This document shows, in pieces, positions 1 through 7,075 of a DNA stretch of 16,689 bases (positions are counted from its first letter, which is position 1; every line of letters starts with the position of its first letter). A model generated the notes under the pieces. It did no database searches. It was not told the DNA's origin and saw nothing but the letters and a program-made list of their open reading frames with translations. This DNA is from Xanthomonas translucens pv. translucens DSM 18974 (GTDB lineage Bacteria; Pseudomonadota; Gammaproteobacteria; Xanthomonadales; Xanthomonadaceae): the NCBI RefSeq assembly GCF_000331775.1, contig NZ_CAPJ01000239.1, positions 1 through 16,689 of the forward strand, written 5' to 3'. Both the position numbers and the translations under genes were made by a program.

Positions 1-81
1 GAAGCGGCGCCGGCCGTGGTCGTCGGGTGCGGTGGACGCGGCGGCAAGGTCGGCAGGCGGGAGGGTGGCGGGCGTGGTCAT
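1..81 (-). CDS. possible 5' end of a gene running off the left edge
   Basis: Reading the minus strand from an ATG at 79-81, the frame stays open for 27 codons to the window edge. It begins MTTPATLPPADLAAASTAP and continues DDHGRRRF. Nearly every third codon position is G or C, as expected for coding DNA here, and the charged RRR stretch could precede a membrane segment. No clear Shine-Dalgarno sequence is visible before the ATG. It would be co-oriented with the esterase, about 180 bp downstream of it. No function can be assigned from so short a piece, and it could be chance. Confidence 0.35.
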   Translation of the reverse strand, partial: MTTPATLPPADLAAASTAPDDHGRRRF

Positions 82-264
82 GCGTGGCGGAGTCCGTAGG
101 CAAGCGCCAGCGGCCACGGGCGAAGACCCGCGCCGGCAGCGGAAAGGGTCGGCTGGATGCAGCGCGGCATGCCTGTGGCGAGCGCCGCGCAGGGCGGCCC
201 GATGCGGGCCGGGTTCGCGCGCCCGGTCATGGTGGTGTGGTCGACGGCAACGCAGCAACGCCTG

Positions 265-1299
265 TTACTGCTTCGGCGCGGCAGGCGGAATCGGCGCCAG
301 CGCAGCCGCATCGCCCTGCACGCTGCGCATCCATGCCAGTGCCAGCGTCGGCCAGGCCGCCAGCGGCAGGCCGGCGATGCCGCGGGTGCCGAAGCCATGG
401 CCGCCATGCGCGAACAAGTGCAATTCCGCCGGCACCCCGGCCTGACGCAGCGCCTGGTAGAACAGCAGGCTGTTCTCCTCCGGCACCACCCGGTCGTCCT
501 GTGCGTGTACCAGGAATGTCGGCGGCATCGCCGGAATCACGCGGTTCTGCAACGAATAGGCGGCCATCGTGGCGGCATCGGGATGACGGCCGAGCAGCCG
601 CAGGCGCGACCCGGTATGCGCCGCGGTGCCGCTGCCCATGTCGATGACCGGGTACAGCAGCAGCAGGAAGTCCGGCCGCGCGCTGAGTTGGTCGATCGCA
701 TCGCGCGCAGGAAAGATGCGTTCGTCGTAGCGGGTGCCGAGGCTGGCGGCGACATGCCCGCCGGCAGAGAAGCCGATCGCGCCGACCCGGTGCGGGTCCA
801 CGCCGTCGTCGTCGGCGTGCGCGCGGATCAGACGCAGCGCGCGCTGCGCGTCGGCCAGCGGCAGGTCGCGCTGCGCGGCCGCGTCGGTACCCGCGGCTTC
901 CGCGTCGGGCAGCCGATAACGCAGCACGAACAGGGTGATGCCTGCCTGTTCGGCGAAGATCGGTAACAAGGCGCTGCCTTCTTTGTCCAGCACGATGCGC
1001 GCGTAGCCGCCGCCGGGAGCGACCAGCAGCGCGCTGCCGTTTGGCGTCTTCGGCCGGTACACCACTAGGTAGGGCTGGTAGCGGCCGCTGATGGCGCGGT
1101 CGGGCAACGCCGGGTCGTCGCTGCGCTCGACGATGCGCGCCTGCTCGGGGCCGGGCGCGGAACCCGGTACCGGACCCGGCCATAGCGGGATGCGCGCGGC
1201 CTGCTCGGCGGCGGTCTCGCTGCTCGGGTGCTCGGCTGCGAGCGTGGGGCCGGCAAGGCCCAGCACGGCGGCCAGCGCCACCAGCGTGCCGCGGCGCAA
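265..1299 (-). CDS. exported alpha/beta-hydrolase, acetyl-esterase/BD-FAE type
   Basis: Secreted or periplasmic serine esterase of the alpha/beta-hydrolase fold. Counting from a TTG at 1297-1299, a signal peptide (RRGTLVALAAVLGLAGPTLA, about residues 2-21) precedes the enzyme. The oxyanion-hole motif is APGGGY (near 94-99), the nucleophile elbow GFSAGG gives Ser178, the acid is Asp269 (in QDDRVVP, or Asp268), and His301 lies in GGHGFG. Relatives remove acetyl groups from xylan or pectin oligosaccharides, which would suit the neighbouring GH43 and uronate genes; the substrate is inferred. The start is uncertain. A perfect AAGGAGG ribosome site stands 5 nt before an ATG at 1334, but that ATG is out of frame with the signal peptide. 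An in-frame ATG at 1479 (GAGGA upstream) would add about 60 residues of atypical leader. The gene diverges from the hydratase-TRAP-GH43 unit. Confidence 0.8.
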   Translation of the reverse strand: MRRGTLVALAAVLGLAGPTLAAEHPSSETAAEQAARIPLWPGPVPGSAPGPEQARIVERSDDPALPDRAISGRYQPYLVVYRPKTPNGSALLVAPGGGYARIVLDKEGSALLPIFAEQAGITLFVLRYRLPDAEAAGTDAAAQRDLPLADAQRALRLIRAHADDDGVDPHRVGAIGFSAGGHVAASLGTRYDERIFPARDAIDQLSARPDFLLLLYPVIDMGSGTAAHTGSRLRLLGRHPDAATMAAYSLQNRVIPAMPPTFLVHAQDDRVVPEENSLLFYQALRQAGVPAELHLFAHGGHGFGTRGIAGLPLAAWPTLALAWMRSVQGDAAALAPIPPAAPKQ

Positions 1300-1572
1300 G
1301 GGCGAGGGCCTGCGAATGGATGCCGAGGGTCCATCGCGGCCTCCTTCCGAACCAGCAAAGCGCACGAAAATGCAGAAAAGCGCCCGGCGGGTGCCGACAC
1401 CGGATCGCTGCGGTGCTGTGATCGGCGCCGCCCGCGCTGCCGTCCGGCCTGCATTTTCCTGGATTCGGCTCATCGCCATCGTTTCCTCGCATGCGTGTCT
1501 GGGTTGATCGGGGCCGCATCGGCCAGCGCAGCAGATCTGCATGGCCGGTTAAAGCAGGGCAGCTTGCGCCCC

Positions 1573-1660
1573 GCCGCCCGCCGCCCGCCGCCCGCTGTCC
1601 GCTGTCCGCTGTCCCGAGTCCCGAGTCCCGAGTCCCGAGTCCCGAGTCCCGAGTCCCGAG
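1573..1660. repeat. drifting 7-bp tandem repeat array
   Basis: About twelve consecutive heptamers stay in one phase. There are three GCCGCCC units (1573-1593), three GCTGTCC units (1594-1614), then CGAGTCC units to about 1656, ending CGAG. The right half can also be read as seven exact GTCCCGA copies at 1611-1659. The array lies in the roughly 290-bp non-coding stretch between the esterase and the hydratase promoter. Its translation in any frame only gives a 7-residue periodicity, so it is not coding. Similar GTCCCGA-type heptamers occur between genes in other Xanthomonas genomes (from memory). Confidence 0.9.
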
Positions 1661-1679
1661 CTATTTGCCGCACCGCACA

Positions 1680-1708
1680 TTGCCAATGACACCGGTTTAC
1701 CATATACA
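1680..1708 (+). promoter_or_regulatory. predicted sigma-70 promoter of the hydratase-TRAP-GH43-lacI unit
   Basis: TTGCCA at 1680-1685 matches the -35 consensus at 5/6. TATACA at 1703-1708 matches -10 at 4/6. The spacer is the ideal 17 bp. The predicted start of transcription near 1715 gives a leader of about 60 nt before the hydratase. The spacer is almost exactly filled by the 19-bp operator-like sequence shared with the kduI promoter. Confidence 0.55.
1685..1703 (+). promoter_or_regulatory. operator-like site, copy 1 (LacI-type)
   Basis: AATGACACCGGTTTACCAT. It differs at one of 19 positions from the sequence upstream of kduI at 9730-9748. The ends are related inverted half-sites (ATGACA and, on the other strand, ATGGTA) around an ACCGGT centre, the general layout of LacI-family operators. 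Lying between -35 and -10, a bound protein would block RNA polymerase. The likely ligand-responsive repressor is the LacI protein at 7076-8179, but this link is inferred. Confidence 0.6.
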
Positions 1709-1772
1709 ACTGCGCAACGCGCTGTCGATGAGCGGCGCAGCAATTCTTCCGATCCCCTACATTTTTGCGGAG

Positions 1773-2597
1773 ATGCCCTTGAGCACTCATTCCGGTCCCT
1801 CGGACACGCCACCGCCCGCGTTGGCCGACATCGCGGCCCGCTTCGTCCAGGCCCGCCGGCAAGGCCGTTCGCTGCCCGATTTCCCGGGAATCATCCCCGA
1901 CGACCTGGAAACCGCATACCGCGTGCAGGACCTGGCGATCGCGCAATGGCCGGACCGGGTGGTCGGCTGGAAGGTCGGCTATATCGCCGCCGAGCGCCGC
2001 GACCACTCCGGCGACGAGCGCCTGCTCGGCCCGATCTTCGCTCGCAACCTGTGGAATGCTACCGGTGGAACAATGGACATCCCGGTGTTCGCCGGCGGCT
2101 TCGGCGCGGTCGAGGCCGAGTACGTGATGCGCCTGGACGCGGACGTGCCGGCCGACCAACTGCAGTGGACCCCCGAGCAGGCCTCACAGGTGCCGTCCAC
2201 CCTGTTCATCGGCGTGGAAGTGGCCAGCAGCCCGCTGGCCACGATCAACCAGCTCGGGCCGCGGGTGGTGATTTCCGACTTCGGCAACAACAACGGCCTG
2301 CTCCTGGGGCCGCAGGTCGCCGACTGGACCACGCTGGACGAATCCGCGCTGTTGGCGGAAACCTTGATCGAGGGCCAACGCGTCGGCTGCGGCGGTGCCA
2401 CCCTGTTGCCGGGCGGGCTGCGCACCGCGTTCGCGTTCGCGCTGGCGCGTTCGGCGCGGCGCGGCCGGCCGCTCAAGCGCGGCGAGCTGATCGCCACCGG
2501 CAATGCCACCGGCATCCACGACATCGCCATCGGCCAACACGCGACGATCCGTTTCGACGGTTATGGCGAACTTCATTGCAGGGCGGTCGCGGCGTAA
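1773..2597 (+). CDS. FAH-fold hydratase, MhpD / 2-oxopent-4-enoate hydratase-like
   Basis: A 274-residue cytoplasmic enzyme related to 2-hydroxypenta-2,4-dienoate hydratase (MhpD/DmpE) in the fumarylacetoacetate-hydrolase superfamily. The family elements appear in order: VGWKVGY (about 64-70), the metal-binding acidic pair in GAVEAEYVMRL (Glu114 and Glu116), a third acid in FIGVEVASS (Glu149), SDFGNNNG (168-175) and a C-terminal GNATGIHDI stretch. The family adds or removes water from 2-keto acids. Here, as first gene of a sugar-acid uptake operon, it more likely acts on a 2-keto-3-deoxy sugar acid than on an aromatic breakdown product; that is inference. GGAG directly abuts the ATG at 1773 but stands 6 nt from an in-frame TTG at 1779, so the true start may be the TTG. 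dctP follows after 36 nt. Confidence 0.8.
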   Translation: MPLSTHSGPSDTPPPALADIAARFVQARRQGRSLPDFPGIIPDDLETAYRVQDLAIAQWPDRVVGWKVGYIAAERRDHSGDERLLGPIFARNLWNATGGTMDIPVFAGGFGAVEAEYVMRLDADVPADQLQWTPEQASQVPSTLFIGVEVASSPLATINQLGPRVVISDFGNNNGLLLGPQVADWTTLDESALLAETLIEGQRVGCGGATLLPGGLRTAFAFALARSARRGRPLKRGELIATGNATGIHDIAIGQHATIRFDGYGELHCRAVAA

Positions 2598-2633
2598 GCC
2601 GCGGCATGCCGACCACGCGCGGGAGGGCGCAGC

Positions 2634-3626
2634 ATGATCACTCGTAGAGGTTTCCTGGGCGCAGGGTTGGCCGCGGCCGCCGCGGCGCCGCTGGGCACGC
2701 TGGCCCAGGCCGGCGGCGGCAGCCGGCTGCTCACCGCCACCGACGTGCACGTGGCCGACTATCCCACCGTGGAGGCGGTGCGCTGGTTCGGGCAGACCCT
2801 GGAACGGCAGACCGGTGGCCGGCTGAAGCTGCGCCAGTACCACTCCGGCCAGCTCGGCCGCGAAGCCGAGGCGATCGACATGGCCCGCTTCGGCGCCATC
2901 GATATCACCCGCGTCTACTCCGGCGCGCTCAACAACACCTTCCCGCTGACCCAGGCGCTGTGCCTGCCGTATGTGTTCGACTCGGTGCCGCACCTGCGCC
3001 GCGCGATCGACGGCCATGTCGGCGACAGCATCCTGGCCAGTTTCGAGCAGCGCGACCTGGTCGGCCTGGCCATCTACGATTCCGGCGCGCGCTGCTTCTA
3101 CAACACCAAGCACCCGCTGCATCGTCCCGAAGATCTGCATGGGTTGAAACTGCGCGTGGCTTCGTCGGACATCTTCCTCAAGCTGATGCGCATGCTCGGC
3201 GCCAATCCCACGCCGATGTCGCTGGGCGAAACCTTCTCGGCGATGGAGACGCACATGATCGACGGCGCCGAGAACAACATGCGCAGCTTCCAGTCCAGCC
3301 GCCATTTCGAGGCCGCGCGCTATTGGTCGCAGAGCGAGCATTCCTATGCGCCGGACGTGCTGGTGATGTCGCAGCGCAGTTTCCAGGCGCTGTCGCCGGG
3401 CGATCGCGCGCTGGTGGTGGACACCGCGCGGCAATCGGTGGCGGTGATGCGCAAGCTGTGGGACGCGTCCGAGGCGCAGGCGCGCCAGGAAGTGCTCGAC
3501 TACGGCGTGGCGGTCAACGACGTGGACATGCCCGCCTTCCGCAAGGCCGCCGCGCCGCTGCTGGCCGAATACCGGCGGCAGCCGGAGATCGAAGCCCTGT
3601 ACCGCCGCATCCGCGATTTCGCCTGA
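2634..3626 (+). CDS. dctP: TRAP transporter solute-binding protein DctP
   Basis: Periplasmic substrate-binding protein of a tripartite ATP-independent (TRAP) transporter, 330 residues. It starts with a twin-arginine motif (TRRGFLG, residues 3-9) and an alanine-rich hydrophobic stretch ending near AQA at about 26, suggesting Tat export. The DctP fold follows: the YHSGQLG segment, GAIDI, and LHGLKLRV, whose Arg174 is at the place of the conserved arginine that holds the substrate carboxylate. GETFSAMETHMIDGAENN follows. GGGAGGG lies 6 nt before the ATG, supporting the start. It is flanked by the hydratase and by dctQ and dctM. The pectin/uronate context suggests a uronate or related sugar acid as ligand; the exact ligand cannot be read from the sequence. 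Confidence 0.92.
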   Translation: MITRRGFLGAGLAAAAAAPLGTLAQAGGGSRLLTATDVHVADYPTVEAVRWFGQTLERQTGGRLKLRQYHSGQLGREAEAIDMARFGAIDITRVYSGALNNTFPLTQALCLPYVFDSVPHLRRAIDGHVGDSILASFEQRDLVGLAIYDSGARCFYNTKHPLHRPEDLHGLKLRVASSDIFLKLMRMLGANPTPMSLGETFSAMETHMIDGAENNMRSFQSSRHFEAARYWSQSEHSYAPDVLVMSQRSFQALSPGDRALVVDTARQSVAVMRKLWDASEAQARQEVLDYGVAVNDVDMPAFRKAAAPLLAEYRRQPEIEALYRRIRDFA

Positions 3627-3636
3627 GGCCATGCCG

Positions 3637-4155
3637 ATGACCGACCACGCCATTGCCGTCCCGGTGGCGCCGCTGCAGCGGCTGCTCGACCGGATCGCCA
3701 ACCTCGCCATCGGCATCGCCGCCGCCGCCCTGCTCGGGCTGGTGGTGGTGCAGGGCTGGCAGGTGTTCACCCGCTACGTGCTCAACGATTCGCCGAGCTG
3801 GACCGAGCCGGTGACGCTGCTGCTGCTGAGCACCGCGATGAGCCTGGCCGCCGCCGCCGGCGTGCACACGCGGCGCCATTTCGGGTTCTTCCTGCTGGCC
3901 GAGAAGATGCACGCCCACGTGCGCCGCGCGATCGATTTGATCCGCCCGCTGGTGATCGCCGCGATCGGCGCGGTGATCGCCTGGTGGGGTGCGGTGCTGC
4001 TGCTGGACGGGCTGAACATCAAGATGGCCGGCGCCAGGCTGCCGCAGAGCATCAACTACCTGCCGCTGTCGATCGGCGGCGCGCTGATGAGCGTGTTCGC
4101 GCTATACCAGGCGTGGCAGGTGCTGCGCCCGGCCACCGCTGAAGGAGTGAACTGA
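3637..4155 (+). CDS. dctQ: TRAP transporter small membrane subunit DctQ
   Basis: Inner-membrane protein of about 172 residues with four hydrophobic helices, roughly 22-43, 58-78, 104-124 and 140-160. The conserved DctQ stretch RYVLNDSPSWTEP follows helix 1. It pairs with DctM to form the sodium-driven permease served by the DctP protein upstream. Two ATGs (3631 and 3637) are possible. The GAGG overlapping the dctP stop codon is 8 nt from the second but only 2 nt from the first, so 3637 is preferred. The gene lies 10 nt after dctP and 3 nt before dctM, so translation is probably coupled. Confidence 0.9.
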   Translation: MTDHAIAVPVAPLQRLLDRIANLAIGIAAAALLGLVVVQGWQVFTRYVLNDSPSWTEPVTLLLLSTAMSLAAAAGVHTRRHFGFFLLAEKMHAHVRRAIDLIRPLVIAAIGAVIAWWGAVLLLDGLNIKMAGARLPQSINYLPLSIGGALMSVFALYQAWQVLRPATAEGVN

Positions 4156-4158
4156 GCC

Positions 4159-5442
4159 ATGGCCATTGCAATCCTGCTCGGGCTGTTCGTGCTGCTGCTG
4201 TTGATCGGCGTGCCGGTGGCGTATGCGCTGGGCGCTGCGGCGTTGGCGACCATCTTCTCCCTGGATCTGCCGGCGATCGTGCTGGTGCAGCAGATCTCCG
4301 CCGGCAGCGGCTCGGCGTCGCTGATCGCGATTCCGTTGTTCATCTTCGCCGGCGAATTGATGCTGCGCGGCGGCATTTCCGATCGCCTGATCGCCCTGGC
4401 CTCGTCGCTGGTGGGGCGCATGCGCGGCGGCCTGGGCCAGGTCAGCGTGCTGTCCTCGCTGTTCTTCGGCGGCGTGTCCGGCTCGGCCATCGCCGACGTG
4501 TCGGCGGTCGGCGGCACCATGATTCCGCAGATGATCAACCGCGGCTACGACCGCGACTACGCGGTCAACGTGAGCATGACCGCGGCGCTGGTCGCGCTGC
4601 TGGTGCCGCCCTCGCACAACCTGATCCTGTTCTCGGCCGCGGCCGGCGGCGGGTTGTCGATCGCCGATCTGTTCGCGGCCGGCATCTTCCCGGCGCTGCT
4701 GATGACCGCGGCGATGATGATCACCGGCTACGCGGTGGCACGCCATCGCGGTTACGGCACCGAGCCGTTCCCGGGCTGGCGCGCGGTGGCGTTGCGCCTG
4801 GTCGGCGCGCTGCCCGGGCTGGGCCTGGTCGCGCTGATCTTCGTCGGCATCCGCGCCGGCATCTTCACCGCGGTGGAAAGCGCGGCGATCGCGGTGGTGT
4901 ATGCGTTGCTGGTCACCGCGCTGCTGTACCGGCAATTGCGTTGGGCCGAGTTCTTCGCCGCGGTCACGCATGCTTCGCGCACCACGGGCGTGATCCTGTT
5001 CGTGATCGCCACCGCGGCGGTGTTCGGCTGGCTGCTGGCCTACCTGCAGGTGCCGGCGGCGGCGGTGAAGTTGCTGCAGTCGATCGCCGACGGCAAGAAC
5101 ACGGTGCTGCTGATGATCGTGGTGATGCTGCTGCTGCTGGGCATGTTCATGGACCTGGCGCCGAAGATCCTGATCTGCACGCCGATCTTCCTGCCGGTGG
5201 TGAAGGCCTACGGCATCGACCCGATCCATTTCGGGCTGGTGATGGTGCTGGCCGGCGGCATTGGCCTGATCACCCCGCCGATCGGCTCGGTGCTGTTCAT
5301 CGGCACCTCGATCGGCCAGATCACCGTGGCCCAGAGCATGCGCACGATCTGGCCGTTCTGGCTGGCGGCGCTGTGCGTGCTGTTGATCGTGGCGTTCTTC
5401 CCGGAACTGTCGCTGTGGTTGCCACGCGCGCTGCGCGCCTGA
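4159..5442 (+). CDS. dctM: TRAP transporter large permease DctM
   Basis: A 427-residue polytopic inner-membrane protein, the usual length for the TRAP large subunit. It has about twelve hydrophobic segments. Typical motifs are GVPVAYALGAAAL near the N-terminus, IPLFIFAGELM, FFGGVSGSAIADVSAVGG, VPPSHNLI and, toward the C-terminus, GLITPPIGSVLF. It forms the translocation channel with DctQ and uses the sodium gradient. GGAG ends 11 nt before the ATG, inside the dctQ 3' end. The coding sequence is intact and in its expected place after dctP and dctQ. Confidence 0.95.
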   Translation: MAIAILLGLFVLLLLIGVPVAYALGAAALATIFSLDLPAIVLVQQISAGSGSASLIAIPLFIFAGELMLRGGISDRLIALASSLVGRMRGGLGQVSVLSSLFFGGVSGSAIADVSAVGGTMIPQMINRGYDRDYAVNVSMTAALVALLVPPSHNLILFSAAAGGGLSIADLFAAGIFPALLMTAAMMITGYAVARHRGYGTEPFPGWRAVALRLVGALPGLGLVALIFVGIRAGIFTAVESAAIAVVYALLVTALLYRQLRWAEFFAAVTHASRTTGVILFVIATAAVFGWLLAYLQVPAAAVKLLQSIADGKNTVLLMIVVMLLLLGMFMDLAPKILICTPIFLPVVKAYGIDPIHFGLVMVLAGGIGLITPPIGSVLFIGTSIGQITVAQSMRTIWPFWLAALCVLLIVAFFPELSLWLPRALRA

Positions 5443-5492
5443 TGCACCGCGCCGCACGCAGCCGCTGCGGCGCGAACCAAGGAATGTCCGAC

Positions 5493-7073
5493 ATGGCGTC
5501 GCCTACTCCCTCGTCCCTGCGCTGGCTGCTGCTGGCCGGCCTGCTCGCGGCCAGCACGCTGGCCGCGGCGGCCGAGTGGAAGCGCGGCATCGAGCAGCAG
5601 CGCATCGCCGACCAGGGCGACGGCACATTCCTCAACCCGGTGCTGGCCGGCGACCATCCCGATCCGTCGGTGCTCAAGGACGGCGACGATTATTACCTCA
5701 CCCTGTCCTCGTTCGACGCCTACCCGGGCCTGCCGATCTGGCACTCGCGCGACCTGGTCAACTGGCAGCCGCTGGGCCATGCCATCCGCGAGAACGTCGG
5801 CGCGATCTGGGCGCCGGACCTGGTCAAGCACGGCACGCGCTACTACATCTATTTCCCGGCGCGGCGCGGCGAACAGGGCCAGCGCAGCAACTTCGTGGTC
5901 TGGGCCGACGCCATCACCGGCCCGTGGAGCCCGCCGATCGACATCGGCCTGGGCAAGTACATCGATCCGGGCCATGCGGTCGGCGAAGACGGCAAGCGCT
6001 ACCTGTTCCTGAGCGGCGGCGACTACGTGCAGCTGTCCGACGACGGATTGAAGGTCGTCGGCACGCCCAGGCACGTCTACGACGGCTGGAAGTACCCGGA
6101 AAGCTGGGACGTGGAGGCCTATGCGCAGGAAGGGCCGAAGATCACCCGGCACAACGGCTGGTACTACATGACCACCGCGGTCGGCGGCACCGCCGGCCCG
6201 CCGACCGGGCACATGGTGATCACCGCGCGCGCGCGCTCGATCCACGGGCCCTGGCGCAACGCGCCGAACAACCCGATCACGCGCACCCAACGCGCAGCCG
6301 AGCCATGGTGGTCGCGCGGCCACGCCACCCTGGTCGAAGGCACCGATGGGCGCTGGTGGATGCTCTACCACGGCTACGAGAACGGCTATTGGACGCTGGG
6401 CCGGCAGGCGCTGCTGGACCCGATCGAGTGGACCGCCGACGGCTGGTTCGTGGCCAAGGGCGGCGATCTCGGCACGCCGTTGAAAAAGCCCAGCGGGCAG
6501 GCGCTGGCGCACGGCCTGGCGCTGTCCGACGAGTTCCGCGGCTGCCGGCTCGGCCCGCAGTGGGCGTTCTTCAACCCAGGCCGCGACGAAGACCGGCGGC
6601 TGTCCTTCGGCGATGGCACGCTGAGCGTGCAGGGCAAGGGCCGCGCGCCGCGCGACAGCTCGCCGTTGACGGTGATCGCCACCGACCAGGCCTACCAGTT
6701 CGAGGTGGAAATGCAGATCGAACCCGGCGCGCAGGGTGGCGCACTGCTGTTCTACAGCGAGCGTCTGTACGCCGGGGTGGGCAGCAACGGCGAGGCCTTG
6801 GTCATGCACCGCTACGGCGAGGAGCGTCCGGCGCAGCTGGCGCCCAGCGCCAAGGGCGGCCGCCTGTGGCTGCGGGTGCGCAACGACCGCCACATCGTCA
6901 CGATCCACAGCAGCCGCGAGGGCAGCACCTGGACCCAGTATCCGGTGCAGATGGAAGTGTCCGGCTACCACCACAACGTCGCCGGCAAGTTCCTGGCATT
7001 GAAACCGGCCTTGTACGCTGCCGGAAATGGAAAGGTGCATTTCCGCCACTTCCGCTACCGCGCCCTGGAGTGA
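5493..7073 (+). CDS. exported GH43 glycosidase (beta-xylosidase/alpha-L-arabinofuranosidase type)
   Basis: A 526-residue exported glycoside hydrolase of family 43. A signal peptide (SLRWLLLAGLLAASTLAAAA) ends near residue 27. The five-bladed propeller has the expected inverting catalytic residues: general base Asp57 in DHPDPSV, pKa-modulating Asp158 in YIDPGHAV, and general acid Glu213 in AQEGPKI. GAIWAPDL (about 104-110) is another GH43 signature. After about residue 345 a beta-sandwich begins (LSDEFRG...LGPQWAF), matching the concanavalin-like C-terminal domain of GH43 xylosidases. It probably removes xylose or arabinose side groups from xylan or pectin oligosaccharides. AAGGA is 9 nt before ATG 5493 and overlaps nothing; an ATG at 5484 is too close to it. 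It lies 50 nt after dctM and ends 2 nt before the regulator. Confidence 0.9.
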   Translation: MASPTPSSLRWLLLAGLLAASTLAAAAEWKRGIEQQRIADQGDGTFLNPVLAGDHPDPSVLKDGDDYYLTLSSFDAYPGLPIWHSRDLVNWQPLGHAIRENVGAIWAPDLVKHGTRYYIYFPARRGEQGQRSNFVVWADAITGPWSPPIDIGLGKYIDPGHAVGEDGKRYLFLSGGDYVQLSDDGLKVVGTPRHVYDGWKYPESWDVEAYAQEGPKITRHNGWYYMTTAVGGTAGPPTGHMVITARARSIHGPWRNAPNNPITRTQRAAEPWWSRGHATLVEGTDGRWWMLYHGYENGYWTLGRQALLDPIEWTADGWFVAKGGDLGTPLKKPSGQALAHGLALSDEFRGCRLGPQWAFFNPGRDEDRRLSFGDGTLSVQGKGRAPRDSSPLTVIATDQAYQFEVEMQIEPGAQGGALLFYSERLYAGVGSNGEALVMHRYGEERPAQLAPSAKGGRLWLRVRNDRHIVTIHSSREGSTWTQYPVQMEVSGYHHNVAGKFLALKPALYAAGNGKVHFRHFRYRALE

Positions 7074-7075
7074 AC

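Noticed and set aside
1611..1659. CRISPR-like or coding repeat
   Set aside because: Units are 7 bp and contiguous without spacers. Translation gives only periodic low-complexity peptides.
2184..7049. Long open frames on the minus strand across dctP, dctM and the GH43 gene (528, 451 and 613 codons)
   Set aside because: They mirror high-GC genes on the plus strand. Their products are rich in Arg, Gln, His and Ala with no motifs, while the plus-strand proteins have clear family signatures.
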